Of a stretch of DNA of 29,251 nt, positions 16,668-23,768 are shown piece after piece. The notes under the pieces are model-generated. The model was not told the origin of the DNA. It searched no databases and saw only the letters and a list, made by a program, of their open reading frames with translations. A program made the translations under genes and the position numbers. Each line of letters begins with the position of its first letter. Positions within the stretch are counted from its first letter, which is position 1. This DNA comes from CAYLGY01 sp964383325 (GTDB lineage: Bacteria > Pseudomonadota > Alphaproteobacteria > Rhizobiales > Rhizobiaceae), in NCBI GenBank assembly GCA_964383325.1, contig CAYLGY010000030.1, forward strand, positions 1 through 29,251, read 5' to 3'.

Positions 16668-17549
16668 ATGCCGACCTTCGATGTCGATCCATCCGGGCGG
16701 AACATCCAGCCTTCCTCTTCCAGCGTACCGGAACAGGAGCGTTCCGGCATACGGCTTTCCAGGGAGGAGACGCAGAAATTTGCCTTTGTCACGCAGGACA
16801 GGATCGTCCGGCAATTTCTCGACGGCAAGCTCAGCTTCGATTCTGCCCAGGCAGTATTTTCCCGGCTCAATGAGGCTGCCTTCGGCCAGAGATCCGTGGA
16901 AGCGCTGCGGGTACTGGCTGAAATCGTGCGCTGCCACGAAAGGCCGGAGCAACTGGGTTTCTTCACCCGCTATTTCTCGCAGCGTCTTGCCGGTCTCCTC
17001 GGCGAACAGTTCGATCTGCGCTATGGCCAGAAGGATCCGCGCCGGCCTCGCCTGCGCGAACTCTCCGACCTGGAGTGGTCCCTGCTGGCCAGCATCCTCA
17101 GCGACCGCAACCTGAAGGTCCTGGGCCAGACGCACAAGGATCTCGTGCCGGTCCACCGCGACTTGATGGAATGGGCTTCCGCCTATGACAAGAGGAGGTT
17201 CGATTCCTGTCGTTCCTCCGGAAAGAAGATCGAATCGATGGCCAGGGAAATTTCGCGGCTCATCCAGGAGTTCACGGATCAGCGGGTGAAATCCAGCAAG
17301 CACGGCAAGCGGATCGAATTGTCCCGTACCGCACCGTTGAATCTGGAATCGACCGAAACCGACCGATCGCGATCGCTGCGCACCAAGGGCCTTACATCCA
17401 ACCCGAACCTGAATCTGGAAACAATGCCGAAACCGAACTGCATCACGGACGGGACCGAGTCCAGCCACAAGCCGGTCCAGCTTCAGCCGCGGATACGGCC
17501 GAAGCCCTACTGGCCAGAAGGCGCTCCACCCAAGCCGAGGCCGTCCTGA
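16668..17549 (+). CDS. Orphan protein with helical core and basic, Pro/Ser-rich tail
   Basis: 293 residues, no family recognised. From MPTFDVDPSGRN the first 27 residues are polar and probably disordered. A helical, charged core follows (about 30–200; e.g. FAFVTQDRIVRQFLDGKLSFDSAQAVFSRL and LRVLAEIVRCHERPEQLGFFTRYFSQRLAGLLGEQFDLRYG). The tail from about 205 is basic and rich in Ser, Thr, Asn and Pro, ending KPYWPEGAPPKPRPS. No signal peptide or membrane helix. The ATG at 16668 has AGGGG about 12 bases upstream; in-frame TTG/ATG codons at 16605 and 16608 would add about 20 residues but lack a good ribosome site. Base use is similar to that of its neighbours. An overlapping open frame on the other strand is less protein-like. 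The gene ends in a probable terminator. Confidence 0.7.
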   Translation: MPTFDVDPSGRNIQPSSSSVPEQERSGIRLSREETQKFAFVTQDRIVRQFLDGKLSFDSAQAVFSRLNEAAFGQRSVEALRVLAEIVRCHERPEQLGFFTRYFSQRLAGLLGEQFDLRYGQKDPRRPRLRELSDLEWSLLASILSDRNLKVLGQTHKDLVPVHRDLMEWASAYDKRRFDSCRSSGKKIESMAREISRLIQEFTDQRVKSSKHGKRIELSRTAPLNLESTETDRSRSLRTKGLTSNPNLNLETMPKPNCITDGTESSHKPVQLQPRIRPKPYWPEGAPPKPRPS

Positions 17550-17560
17550 CCGCGCAGAGC

Positions 17561-17581
17561 GGCCTCACGGGGAGGTTTTTT
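17561..17581 (+). terminator. Probable intrinsic terminator of the orphan gene
   Basis: GGCCTC, loop ACGGG, GAGG, then six Ts, starting 11 bases after the stop. The stem is four Watson–Crick pairs plus possible G–U pairs, so it is short, but its position before the T run is right. It lies between two convergent genes and points in the plus direction only. Confidence 0.6.
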
Positions 17582-17589
17582 CGACCGGG

Positions 17590-19062
17590 TCATGCGGCCG
17601 CAGGCTTGAAGCGCGCAGTTGCCGGATCGCAGGCATATAGCTCCGCCAGCGGATAGGGATTGCGTGCCAGGCTATCGACGCATTGGATGATGTGATCTGC
17701 CTTGGCGTCGTCCATCAGGGCGCTGAAATTCAGTCGTACCCAGCCGGGCTTTTCGAGTTCGGCTCCGGTGCGGATGGCCGCACGCAGCATTTCGGAGCGT
17801 TCCTGGTCGATCCCCAGCAGCCGGTGCGCATAGGGGCCGGCGCAAGCGCATCCGCCCCGCGCCTGAATGCCGAACGCATCGCTCAGCATCCGCGTGAAGA
17901 GCTGGTGGTGCACATGGCCGCCCCGCTTCGGATCGCGAATGCGAAATGCGAATATCGGCAGGCGGTTGGGCCGGTCGGCGCCAAGCAGTTCCATGTTCGG
18001 GTTTTTCGACCAGCGGGACAGGGCACGCCGGTTCAGTTCCCGATGCCGTTCCTCCATATGCGCCTGCCCGATCGCTTCCTTGACCAGGAAGGCGAGCGCG
18101 GCGCGAATGTCTCCGATGACATTCGGCGTGCCGGCTTCCTCACGCGCCTCGATGCGGCAGGAATAGTCATGCCCCCAGGGCGAAACGAAGCTTACGGTGC
18201 CGCCGCCCGGCTGGGACGGCCGTTGCGAACGGACCACGCCCCTGCGAACCGCGAGGACCCCGGAAGCGCCCGGCCCGCCGAGGAATTTGTGCGGCGAAAG
18301 CACGATGGCGTCGATCGGACAATCCGGCGCCGGCTGCATGGAGAGTGGCAGATAGGGGCCGCCTCCCGCATAATCCCAGATCGACAGCGCCCCACGGCGC
18401 TTCAGGATGCGCGTAACGGCCGTCACATCGGTGAGAATGCCGGTTACGTTCGACGCCGCAGAGAACGATCCGATGCACAGGCGCCCCGGTGCCACACCTG
18501 CAAGCGCTGCCTCCAGCGCGGCCGGATCCGGCCCCCCGGTCTTGCCCTCAGTGATTTCCACGATCTCGGCGCCGCATTCGCGCCAGGGCAACAGGTTGGA
18601 ATGATGCTCATAGGGTCCGACCAGCACCAGCGGCCGCTCGCCACGCCGCGCGGATGCCGCAACGCCCAGCAATTCGACCAGCCGGTTCAGACCCGCAGTT
18701 GCGCCGGCACCGCAGAACAGGATGGCGCAATCGGCGCCCGCCTCCATCTGCGCGGCGATGACGGCCCGCGCCGCATTGCGGAGCCGGGTCATGTACATGC
18801 CGCAGAACGAGGCTTCCGTGTGGCTGTTGGCATAATAGGGCAGGACTGAATCCAGGATTCGGGCCTCAAGCTGGCGCAAGGCGCGCCCGGAAGCCACATA
18901 GTCCGCATAGATCAACCGTCGCCGGCCGAACGGACCGGCGAACTCCGCGCCCTCGCCGATCACCCCCGCGCGAAGATTGGCGATTGCCCCGCCTGCCCGG
19001 AGTTCCGTGCGGAACGACTCGAAAAACTCCGCCGCCAGATCGTTTTCCTGAACTGCAACCAT
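17590..19062 (-). CDS. Class V aminotransferase-fold PLP enzyme, cysteine-desulfurase-like
   Basis: PLP enzyme of 490 residues. The PLP-lysine is K259 in SPHKFLGGPGASGV, the PLP-nitrogen Asp is D230 in WDYAG, and GPYEHHSNLLPW holds the ring-stacking His region. The C-terminal RGGCACAGPYAHRLLG motif (C405, C407) sits where SufS/CsdA carry the catalytic cysteine, so sulfur transfer from cysteine is plausible but not shown. It is about 80–100 residues longer than SufS or IscS. The ATG at 19062 (MVAVQENDL) has AGGGAG six bases before it; an ATG at 19065 is just upstream, and the frame opens at 19113 without a ribosome site. It is divergent from an Lrp/AsnC regulator that probably controls it. No suf or isc genes are nearby, so it is unlikely to be the housekeeping Fe–S enzyme. 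Confidence 0.88.
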   Translation of the reverse strand: MVAVQENDLAAEFFESFRTELRAGGAIANLRAGVIGEGAEFAGPFGRRRLIYADYVASGRALRQLEARILDSVLPYYANSHTEASFCGMYMTRLRNAARAVIAAQMEAGADCAILFCGAGATAGLNRLVELLGVAASARRGERPLVLVGPYEHHSNLLPWRECGAEIVEITEGKTGGPDPAALEAALAGVAPGRLCIGSFSAASNVTGILTDVTAVTRILKRRGALSIWDYAGGGPYLPLSMQPAPDCPIDAIVLSPHKFLGGPGASGVLAVRRGVVRSQRPSQPGGGTVSFVSPWGHDYSCRIEAREEAGTPNVIGDIRAALAFLVKEAIGQAHMEERHRELNRRALSRWSKNPNMELLGADRPNRLPIFAFRIRDPKRGGHVHHQLFTRMLSDAFGIQARGGCACAGPYAHRLLGIDQERSEMLRAAIRTGAELEKPGWVRLNFSALMDDAKADHIIQCVDSLARNPYPLAELYACDPATARFKPAAA

Positions 19063-19068
19063 CATTTG

Positions 19069-19074
19069 CTCCCT
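19069..19074 (-). promoter_or_regulatory. Ribosome binding site fixing the class V aminotransferase start
   Basis: AGGGAG on the minus strand, three bases before one ATG (19065) and six before the next (19062). The spacing favours the second ATG and argues against the longer frame from 19113. Confidence 0.6.
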
Positions 19075-19116
19075 GAATGTCCGGAGCAGAGAATTTTCAC
19101 ATTGTATCGGCAATTT

Positions 19117-19132
19117 CAGTATGATTTTACTG
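19117..19132. promoter_or_regulatory. Candidate Lrp/AsnC operator
   Basis: CAGTA, six AT-rich bases, TACTG: a perfect inverted repeat with an AT-rich centre, close to the general Lrp-family box (pyrimidine-AG … CT-purine around an AT core). It lies in the 105-base gap between the aminotransferase and the Lrp-type gene, where an autoregulated divergent operator is expected. A second, weaker AT-rich match (CAGAGAATTTTCACA) lies at 19087–19101. Confidence 0.5.
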
Positions 19133-19167
19133 CGTCAGAGAACAAATATTCGATCACGTGAGCGACA

Positions 19168-19632
19168 ATGGCGGAAAAATTCGATTCAATTGATCGCGCG
19201 ATCCTGCGCGCGCTCCAGGAAGATGCCTCCCTGTCGCAACGCGCCCTCGCCGAGCGCGTCGGCCTTTCCCAGAATGCCTGCTGGCGGCGTCTGAAACGGC
19301 TCGACGAAAGCGGTATCATTCACGGACGCACGCTGCGCCTCGACGCCGGGCGGCTCGGCCTTGGCATCACCGTGTTCGTGATGGTGCGCACCCGGCACCA
19401 TTCCAGGGAATGGCTGCAGGAATTCCGCCGCAAGGTGCTGTCCATCCCGCAGATCATCGATTTCTACCGGATCGCGGGAGACTATGACTACATGCTGAAG
19501 GTGGTTGCGGGCGACATTTCCGTATTCGACCGCGTCTATCAAAGGCTGATCGACGGGATCGAACTGGAAACCGTGACTTCCTATTTTGCCATGGAGGCCA
19601 TTGCCGACCAGCGGCCCCTGCCCCTGCGCTGA
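19168..19632 (+). CDS. Lrp/AsnC family transcriptional regulator
   Basis: 154 residues. An N-terminal winged helix-turn-helix (about 5–55; LQEDASLSQRALAERVGLSQNACWRRLKRLDESGII) is followed by the RAM/AsnC ligand-binding domain (about 65–148; VRTRHHSREWLQEFRRKVLSIPQIIDFYRIAGDYDYMLKVV). The GDYDY motif is the conserved effector/oligomer region of the family. It is transcribed away from the class V aminotransferase and most likely senses an amino acid (perhaps cysteine or another substrate of that enzyme) and controls both genes. The effector is inference from neighbourhood. Confidence 0.94.
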   Translation: MAEKFDSIDRAILRALQEDASLSQRALAERVGLSQNACWRRLKRLDESGIIHGRTLRLDAGRLGLGITVFVMVRTRHHSREWLQEFRRKVLSIPQIIDFYRIAGDYDYMLKVVAGDISVFDRVYQRLIDGIELETVTSYFAMEAIADQRPLPLR

Positions 19633-19740
19633 CCGGGCATGGACAGCCTGTTGTTCGGCCCTCCAGTCGCCGGCTATCATGCCGGCCCGAAGAATCGGTT
19701 CCGCCGGCAAGCCCGCCGGCTCCATGCGAGGTTGAGATCC

Positions 19741-20592
19741 ATGCCGATCACCCTTCTTTCCGGACGCGCCACCATCGAGATCGACGGGGGGGATGCGGAA
19801 GGATTCCTGCAGAACCTGATCACGGCCGACCTCGCCACGATCCGGCACGGCACGGCGGCTCCGGCTGCCCTGCTTTCTCCGCAGGGCAAGATTCTCTTCG
19901 ACTTCCTGATCTCGCGCCGCGACGGCGGCGGCTTCCGGATGGAGATCTCCCAGGCGCTTGCAGGAGAGATGCTGCGGCGCCTCACACTTTATCGCCTGCG
20001 CTCGCGCGTGGAGCTTTCCCTTGCAGAGTCCGTGCCGGTCGCGATCGCCTGGGGAGAAGAATTCATGCCGGCAGGCTGGGTTCGCGACCTACGCTTTCCC
20101 GACATGCCGGTCTGGCGCCATGCCGGCCCGGTCGGGGACATCAAGGCAGATGCGGCAGAGGCCGACTGGCACGAATTGCGCATCCTGCACGGGGTGGCGG
20201 AAAGCGGCAGCGACTTCACGGCGGGCGATGCGTTTCCCCATGACGTCCTGCTTGACCAGAATGGCGGCGTCTCCTTCCGCAAGGGCTGCTTCGTTGGCCA
20301 GGAAGTCGTCTCCCGCATGCAGCATCGCGGCACGGCGCGCCGCCGGCTGCTGCAGGTCCGCGCCACGCAGAATCTGCCGCCCGAACGAGCTGAATTGATG
20401 GCTGGGGGACGGCCCATCGGCCAGCTTGGAACGGTTTCGGGAAGTCGCGGGCTGGCGATCGTGCGCATTGACCGCGCCGCACGCGCAATGGAGGATGGCA
20501 CCCCGATCCTGGCCGGAAATGTCGAAGTTACCCTTTCCGTCCCGGGCTGGGCGCAATTCGAGCTTTCCGCCGGTTCGGGGGAGGATTCGTGA
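19741..20592 (+). CDS. ygfZ: YgfZ-type folate-binding Fe–S assembly factor
   Basis: A GcvT-like protein of 283 residues that helps maintain certain [4Fe-4S] enzymes in a folate-dependent way. The diagnostic KGCFVGQE motif (K181–E188, with the functional Cys at 183) is present, and FLQNLITADL plus LLSPQGKILFDFL near the start match the family. The frame opens earlier at 19639, but the ATG at 19741 (MPITLLSGRATIEI) has GAGG nine bases before it and begins at the first beta strand of the fold. Its TGA overlaps the GTG of the HD-hydrolase gene (GTGA). Confidence 0.93.
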   Translation: MPITLLSGRATIEIDGGDAEGFLQNLITADLATIRHGTAAPAALLSPQGKILFDFLISRRDGGGFRMEISQALAGEMLRRLTLYRLRSRVELSLAESVPVAIAWGEEFMPAGWVRDLRFPDMPVWRHAGPVGDIKADAAEADWHELRILHGVAESGSDFTAGDAFPHDVLLDQNGGVSFRKGCFVGQEVVSRMQHRGTARRRLLQVRATQNLPPERAELMAGGRPIGQLGTVSGSRGLAIVRIDRAARAMEDGTPILAGNVEVTLSVPGWAQFELSAGSGEDS

Positions 20593-21233
20593 CCCGGCGC
20601 GACCAGCGCGCATGGCAGCGCATGATCTCCGGCCGCCGGCTGGACCTGCTCGATCCATCGCCGCTCGATGTCGAGATTGAAGATATTGCCCATGGTCTTG
20701 CCCGGGTCGCGCGCTGGAACGGCCAGACCTCGGGCGACCATGCCTTTTCGGTCGCGCAGCACTGCCTGCTGGTGGAGGAGATCTTTTCGGCAGGCGGAAC
20801 CGCCTCGCCTGCGGCGCGCCTCGCCTGCCTTCTGCATGATGGCCCCGAATATGTGATCGGCGACATGATCTCGCCCTTCAAGGCGGTCGTCGGCGGCGAT
20901 TACAAGGCAGTGGAGCAGCGATTGCAGCGCGCCATCCACCTGCGCTTCGGCCTGCCCGAAGCATTGCCGGCAAGCTGGACCCGGGCCATCAAGCGCGCTG
21001 ACCGGGTCGCCGCATGGCTGGAAGCGCGGCTACTGGCCGGTTTCTCCGACCAGGAAGCCGCCCGCTGCTTCGGTCGCCCGGCAAGTGTGAGCATCCCCGA
21101 TCACGAACTCGTCCCCCTGCCCGCCCGTGCGGCGCAGCAGGCCTTCCTGGCACGTTTTGAACTGCTCGATGAGAAGCGTTCCGCCGCTCCGACGCCGGGG
21201 CGACGCCGCGCAAGGCAAACCGCCGAACACTGA
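20589..21233 (+). CDS. HD-domain hydrolase, YfbR-like
   Basis: 214 residues. HD motifs: RWNGQTSGDHAFSVAQH (D50, H51, H58) and LLHDGPEYVIGDM (H83, D84, D92), which bind the metal in YfbR/YfdR-like phosphohydrolases (e.g. 5'-deoxynucleotidases). The substrate is probably a nucleotide monophosphate, but this is a family-level inference. The start is GTG at 20589, giving a four-base GTGA overlap with ygfZ. The last 20 or so residues are basic and probably disordered. It precedes the MFS gene by 94 bases. Confidence 0.92.
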   Translation: MTRRDQRAWQRMISGRRLDLLDPSPLDVEIEDIAHGLARVARWNGQTSGDHAFSVAQHCLLVEEIFSAGGTASPAARLACLLHDGPEYVIGDMISPFKAVVGGDYKAVEQRLQRAIHLRFGLPEALPASWTRAIKRADRVAAWLEARLLAGFSDQEAARCFGRPASVSIPDHELVPLPARAAQQAFLARFELLDEKRSAAPTPGRRRARQTAEH

Positions 21234-21327
21234 TTCCGATTGTTTCCCACGGCAAGGGTGGAGTAAGGAAGCAGTTCGGAGCGACCGTATCCTGCCGCGA
21301 TTGCGAGGAAGCGGCCGAACCCGACGC

Positions 21328-22614
21328 ATGCAGCTCAATTCCGAAAGAATCCCGCGATCTTTCGATTTCTACAGACTGGAACAGACCTTGCCCTCCACCG
21401 CCTCGCGCAACGCGTCCATCCCTTGGCTGATCGTGACCTGTGGCTGCCTGATCTCGGTCATCACATTCGGTCCTCGGTCCGCAATGGGATTCTTCCAGCT
21501 TCCCCTGCTCGCCGATACCGGCTGGGATCGAGCGACTTTCGGCTTTGCCATGGCGCTCCAGAACCTGTCCTGGGGAATCGCGCAGCCCGTGTTCGGGGCA
21601 CTGGCCGACCGTTTCGGCACGTGGAAGATGCTCGCGCTCAGCGCCCTGCTCTATGCGGCCGGCCTCATCATGATGGCCGTCCCGACCGCACCCTGGATGC
21701 TGCATCTCGGCGGCGGCGTGCTGGTTGGCCTCGGCGTCGGCGCCGGCTCGTTCGGCATCATCCTGGCGGCCTTTGCCCGCAATGTCGCACCGGAGCGGCG
21801 CAGCCTCGTATTCGGCTTCGGCACGGCGGCCGGTTCGGCGGGCATGTTCCTGTTCGCGCCGCTCAGCCAGGGCCTGATTGACCGGTTCGGCTGGTCGGAC
21901 GCGCTGATCTGGATCTCGGCGCTGATGCTGCTTGTTCCGCTGCTGGCAATTCCGCTACGCGGCAATTCATCCTCCGGCATTGCGGTACGCACCGGAATCG
22001 AGCACACGGTCGCCGAGGCGCTGACCCACGCCTTCACCCATCATGGCTATCTGCTGCTGACCGCCGGATTCTTCGTCTGCGGCTTCCAGATTGCCTTCAT
22101 AACCGCTCATTTTCCCGCCTATCTCGGCGATATCGGCATCGAGGCGCGCTATGCGGTGCTTGCCATTGCCGCAATCGGCTTCTTCAACATCATCGGCGCG
22201 CTGTCGGCAGGCGTGATCGGCCAGAAATATTCGAAGCCGATCTTCCTTTCCCTCATCTACCTCGCCCGGTCGATTGCAGTGACCCTGTTCCTGCTGCTGC
22301 CGCCCACGCCGGCAAGCGTCGTCATATTCTCGATCGTGATCGGCCTGCTCTGGCTCTCGACGGTGCCGCCAACCAATGCGCTGGTGGCGATCATGTTCGG
22401 CACGCGCCATCTCGGCCTGCTGAGCGGCATCGTCTTCCTGTCGCACCAGATCGGTTCCTTTCTCGGCGTCTGGCTCGGCGGCGTCTTCTATGACCGGTTC
22501 GGCAGCTATGACCTTGTCTGGTGGCTGGGTGTCGGCCTTGGCCTGGTTGCCGCAATCGTGCACTTGCCCATCCGGGAAAGGCCCGCAGGCGAGCCCGTTC
22601 CGACGGGGGTCTAG
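21328..22614 (+). CDS. MFS transporter
   Basis: 428 residues with about 12 hydrophobic helices. The MFS loop 2–3 motif is visible as GALADRFGTWKM and a second-half counterpart as GGVFYDRFGSYDL. The sequence resembles the OFA/MCT-like and NarK-unrelated anion or organic-acid carriers (RSAMGFFQLPLLADTGWDRATFGFAMALQNLSWGIAQPVFG); substrate unknown. The frame is open from 21127, but that part overlaps the HD gene; I start at MQLNSERI (21328). A GAGGAAG 16 bases upstream is further than usual, so the start is not firm. The TAG stop directly abuts a palindromic repeat at the edge of the assembly gap. Confidence 0.92.
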   Translation: MQLNSERIPRSFDFYRLEQTLPSTASRNASIPWLIVTCGCLISVITFGPRSAMGFFQLPLLADTGWDRATFGFAMALQNLSWGIAQPVFGALADRFGTWKMLALSALLYAAGLIMMAVPTAPWMLHLGGGVLVGLGVGAGSFGIILAAFARNVAPERRSLVFGFGTAAGSAGMFLFAPLSQGLIDRFGWSDALIWISALMLLVPLLAIPLRGNSSSGIAVRTGIEHTVAEALTHAFTHHGYLLLTAGFFVCGFQIAFITAHFPAYLGDIGIEARYAVLAIAAIGFFNIIGALSAGVIGQKYSKPIFLSLIYLARSIAVTLFLLLPPTPASVVIFSIVIGLLWLSTVPPTNALVAIMFGTRHLGLLSGIVFLSHQIGSFLGVWLGGVFYDRFGSYDLVWWLGVGLGLVAAIVHLPIRERPAGEPVPTGV

Positions 22615-22661
22615 CGCATGATCCCGGAAAGTGGTTTCCGCTTTCCGGAAAAGATCATGCG
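22615..22661. repeat. Palindromic intergenic repeat, left copy
   Basis: Nested inverted repeat: outer GCATGATC/GATCATGC, inner CCGGAAAG/CTTTCCGG, loop TGGTTTCCG and an AAAA bulge. It begins one base after the MFS stop codon and ends at the run of Ns. Its 45-base body is identical to 22762–22806. It is typical of the REP-like elements scattered in Hyphomicrobiales genomes; it could also act as a terminator-like hairpin for the MFS transcript. Confidence 0.85.
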
Positions 22662-22761
22662 NNNNNNNNNNNNNNNNNNNNNNNNNNNNNNNNNNNNNNN
22701 NNNNNNNNNNNNNNNNNNNNNNNNNNNNNNNNNNNNNNNNNNNNNNNNNNNNNNNNNNNNN
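22662..22761. other. Assembly gap, 100 Ns
   Basis: Exactly 100 Ns bounded by identical palindromic repeats. The round number suggests a default scaffold gap, so real distance is unknown and may be zero. Confidence 0.95.
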
Positions 22762-22806
22762 CATGATCCCGGAAAGTGGTTTCCGCTTTCCGGAAAAGAT
22801 CATGCG
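22762..22806. repeat. Palindromic intergenic repeat, right copy
   Basis: 45 bases identical to 22617–22661. It may be a second copy, or the same copy seen from the other contig. Confidence 0.85.
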
Positions 22807-23015
22807 GAAGCAGGAGAGTTCGCTTCTGATGCAATTTCCGCATTGAATCCGAAAATTGCGGCAAGGCATTGCAGGGTCACGTCTATTTCGGCCGAACCAG
22901 GGAAATGGCCTCGCACTTGAGAACCTGAATCAAGACAGCGTCGCAAGGATTCGGAAATCGGGCCCAACTCCTTGCTGGTACAGGTCTTTTCGGCCGCGAA
23001 GGATGCGGGGCGGGT
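22807..23015. other. Intergenic region between the repeat and recO
   Basis: 209 bases without a convincing ORF. An imperfect hairpin, GCAATTTCCG and CGAAAATTGC with a nine-base loop (22831–22859), has one mismatch and no T run. It could mark the end of the recO transcript. No promoter is needed here because both flanking genes converge. Confidence 0.5.
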
Positions 23016-23750
23016 TCAGTCCTTGCCAATCTGCTTCGTCACGGCAGCAAGAAAGCTCGCGCGGGCAGGCGGTTCGCCGATCCCCCGGGGCTCCCAGACA
23101 TGCCGGGCGAGGAAATGGCCGGTGAGCCGGAAGGAATTCGACAATTCGCCGGGTTGCGGCTCCACCCTCTCTTCGCAGGCAAGAAAGCCTGGCAGGGACA
23201 ACAGCCGGTCCGCCCAGGGCAAGCCGGCCTCCCTGCTGACCGCTCTGCCCGTTCGCGGCGAAACATAGATGAGATCCTGCCGCGCTCCTGTGGCGGCGCA
23301 GGCCGACAAATCGAGCCCGAAGCCCAACTCCTCCAGCACCAGCATCTCGAACCGCGCCATCAGCTCGGCTGCGGCTCGCGGCTCATCGAGGTGATCGACG
23401 ATCAGCCCCAGCATCCGGTACAGCACGGGATGCGAATCGCGCTCGGGAAGCAGACGAAGATGGGCCGCGGCAAGCTGGAGCCCGTACAGCGCGACCGCCA
23501 TGCCGATCAACCGGCCGGCATTGAGCGCGACCGGCTCGGCCTGAAACGTGCCGAGATGCTCGTCCAGTCGCGCCCGCCAGGTCACTTCGATCCGGTTTCC
23601 CGGTTGCAATACCGGACGCAGGCGCCGCGAGCGGCCGCCCCGCACCAGACCCAGATGGCGACCGTGGGCAGCGCTCATGACTTCGAGAATCGTGCTGCTT
23701 TCCCCGTGACGGCGGGTGCCGATGACGATTGCTTCATCCTGCCACTGCAT
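23016..23750 (-). CDS. recO: DNA repair protein RecO
   Basis: Recombination mediator of the RecFOR pathway that loads RecA on SSB-coated single-stranded DNA. The N-terminal OB-fold starts MQWQDEAIVIGTRRHGESSTILEVMSAAHGRHLGLVRGG, a pattern highly typical of alphaproteobacterial RecO; the helical C-terminal domain follows (FEMLVLEELGFGLDLSACAATG). At 244 residues the length is normal. The zinc-finger cysteines of some RecO proteins are not all present: I see C-x-A-T-G only once. It is the last gene of the rsh-to-recO cluster, starting 18 bases after era ends. Confidence 0.95.
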   Translation of the reverse strand: MQWQDEAIVIGTRRHGESSTILEVMSAAHGRHLGLVRGGRSRRLRPVLQPGNRIEVTWRARLDEHLGTFQAEPVALNAGRLIGMAVALYGLQLAAAHLRLLPERDSHPVLYRMLGLIVDHLDEPRAAAELMARFEMLVLEELGFGLDLSACAATGARQDLIYVSPRTGRAVSREAGLPWADRLLSLPGFLACEERVEPQPGELSNSFRLTGHFLARHVWEPRGIGEPPARASFLAAVTKQIGKD

Positions 23751-23768
23751 GGCCGCAGACTGTCGCCC

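Noticed and set aside
16644..17468. 274-codon minus-strand frame opposite the orphan gene
   Set aside because: Less protein-like than the plus-strand frame, and without a ribosome site or a supporting terminator; the plus frame has both a possible site and a terminator.
22831..22859. Imperfect hairpin as recO terminator
   Set aside because: One mismatch in the stem and no T run on the minus strand; more than 150 bases from the recO stop.
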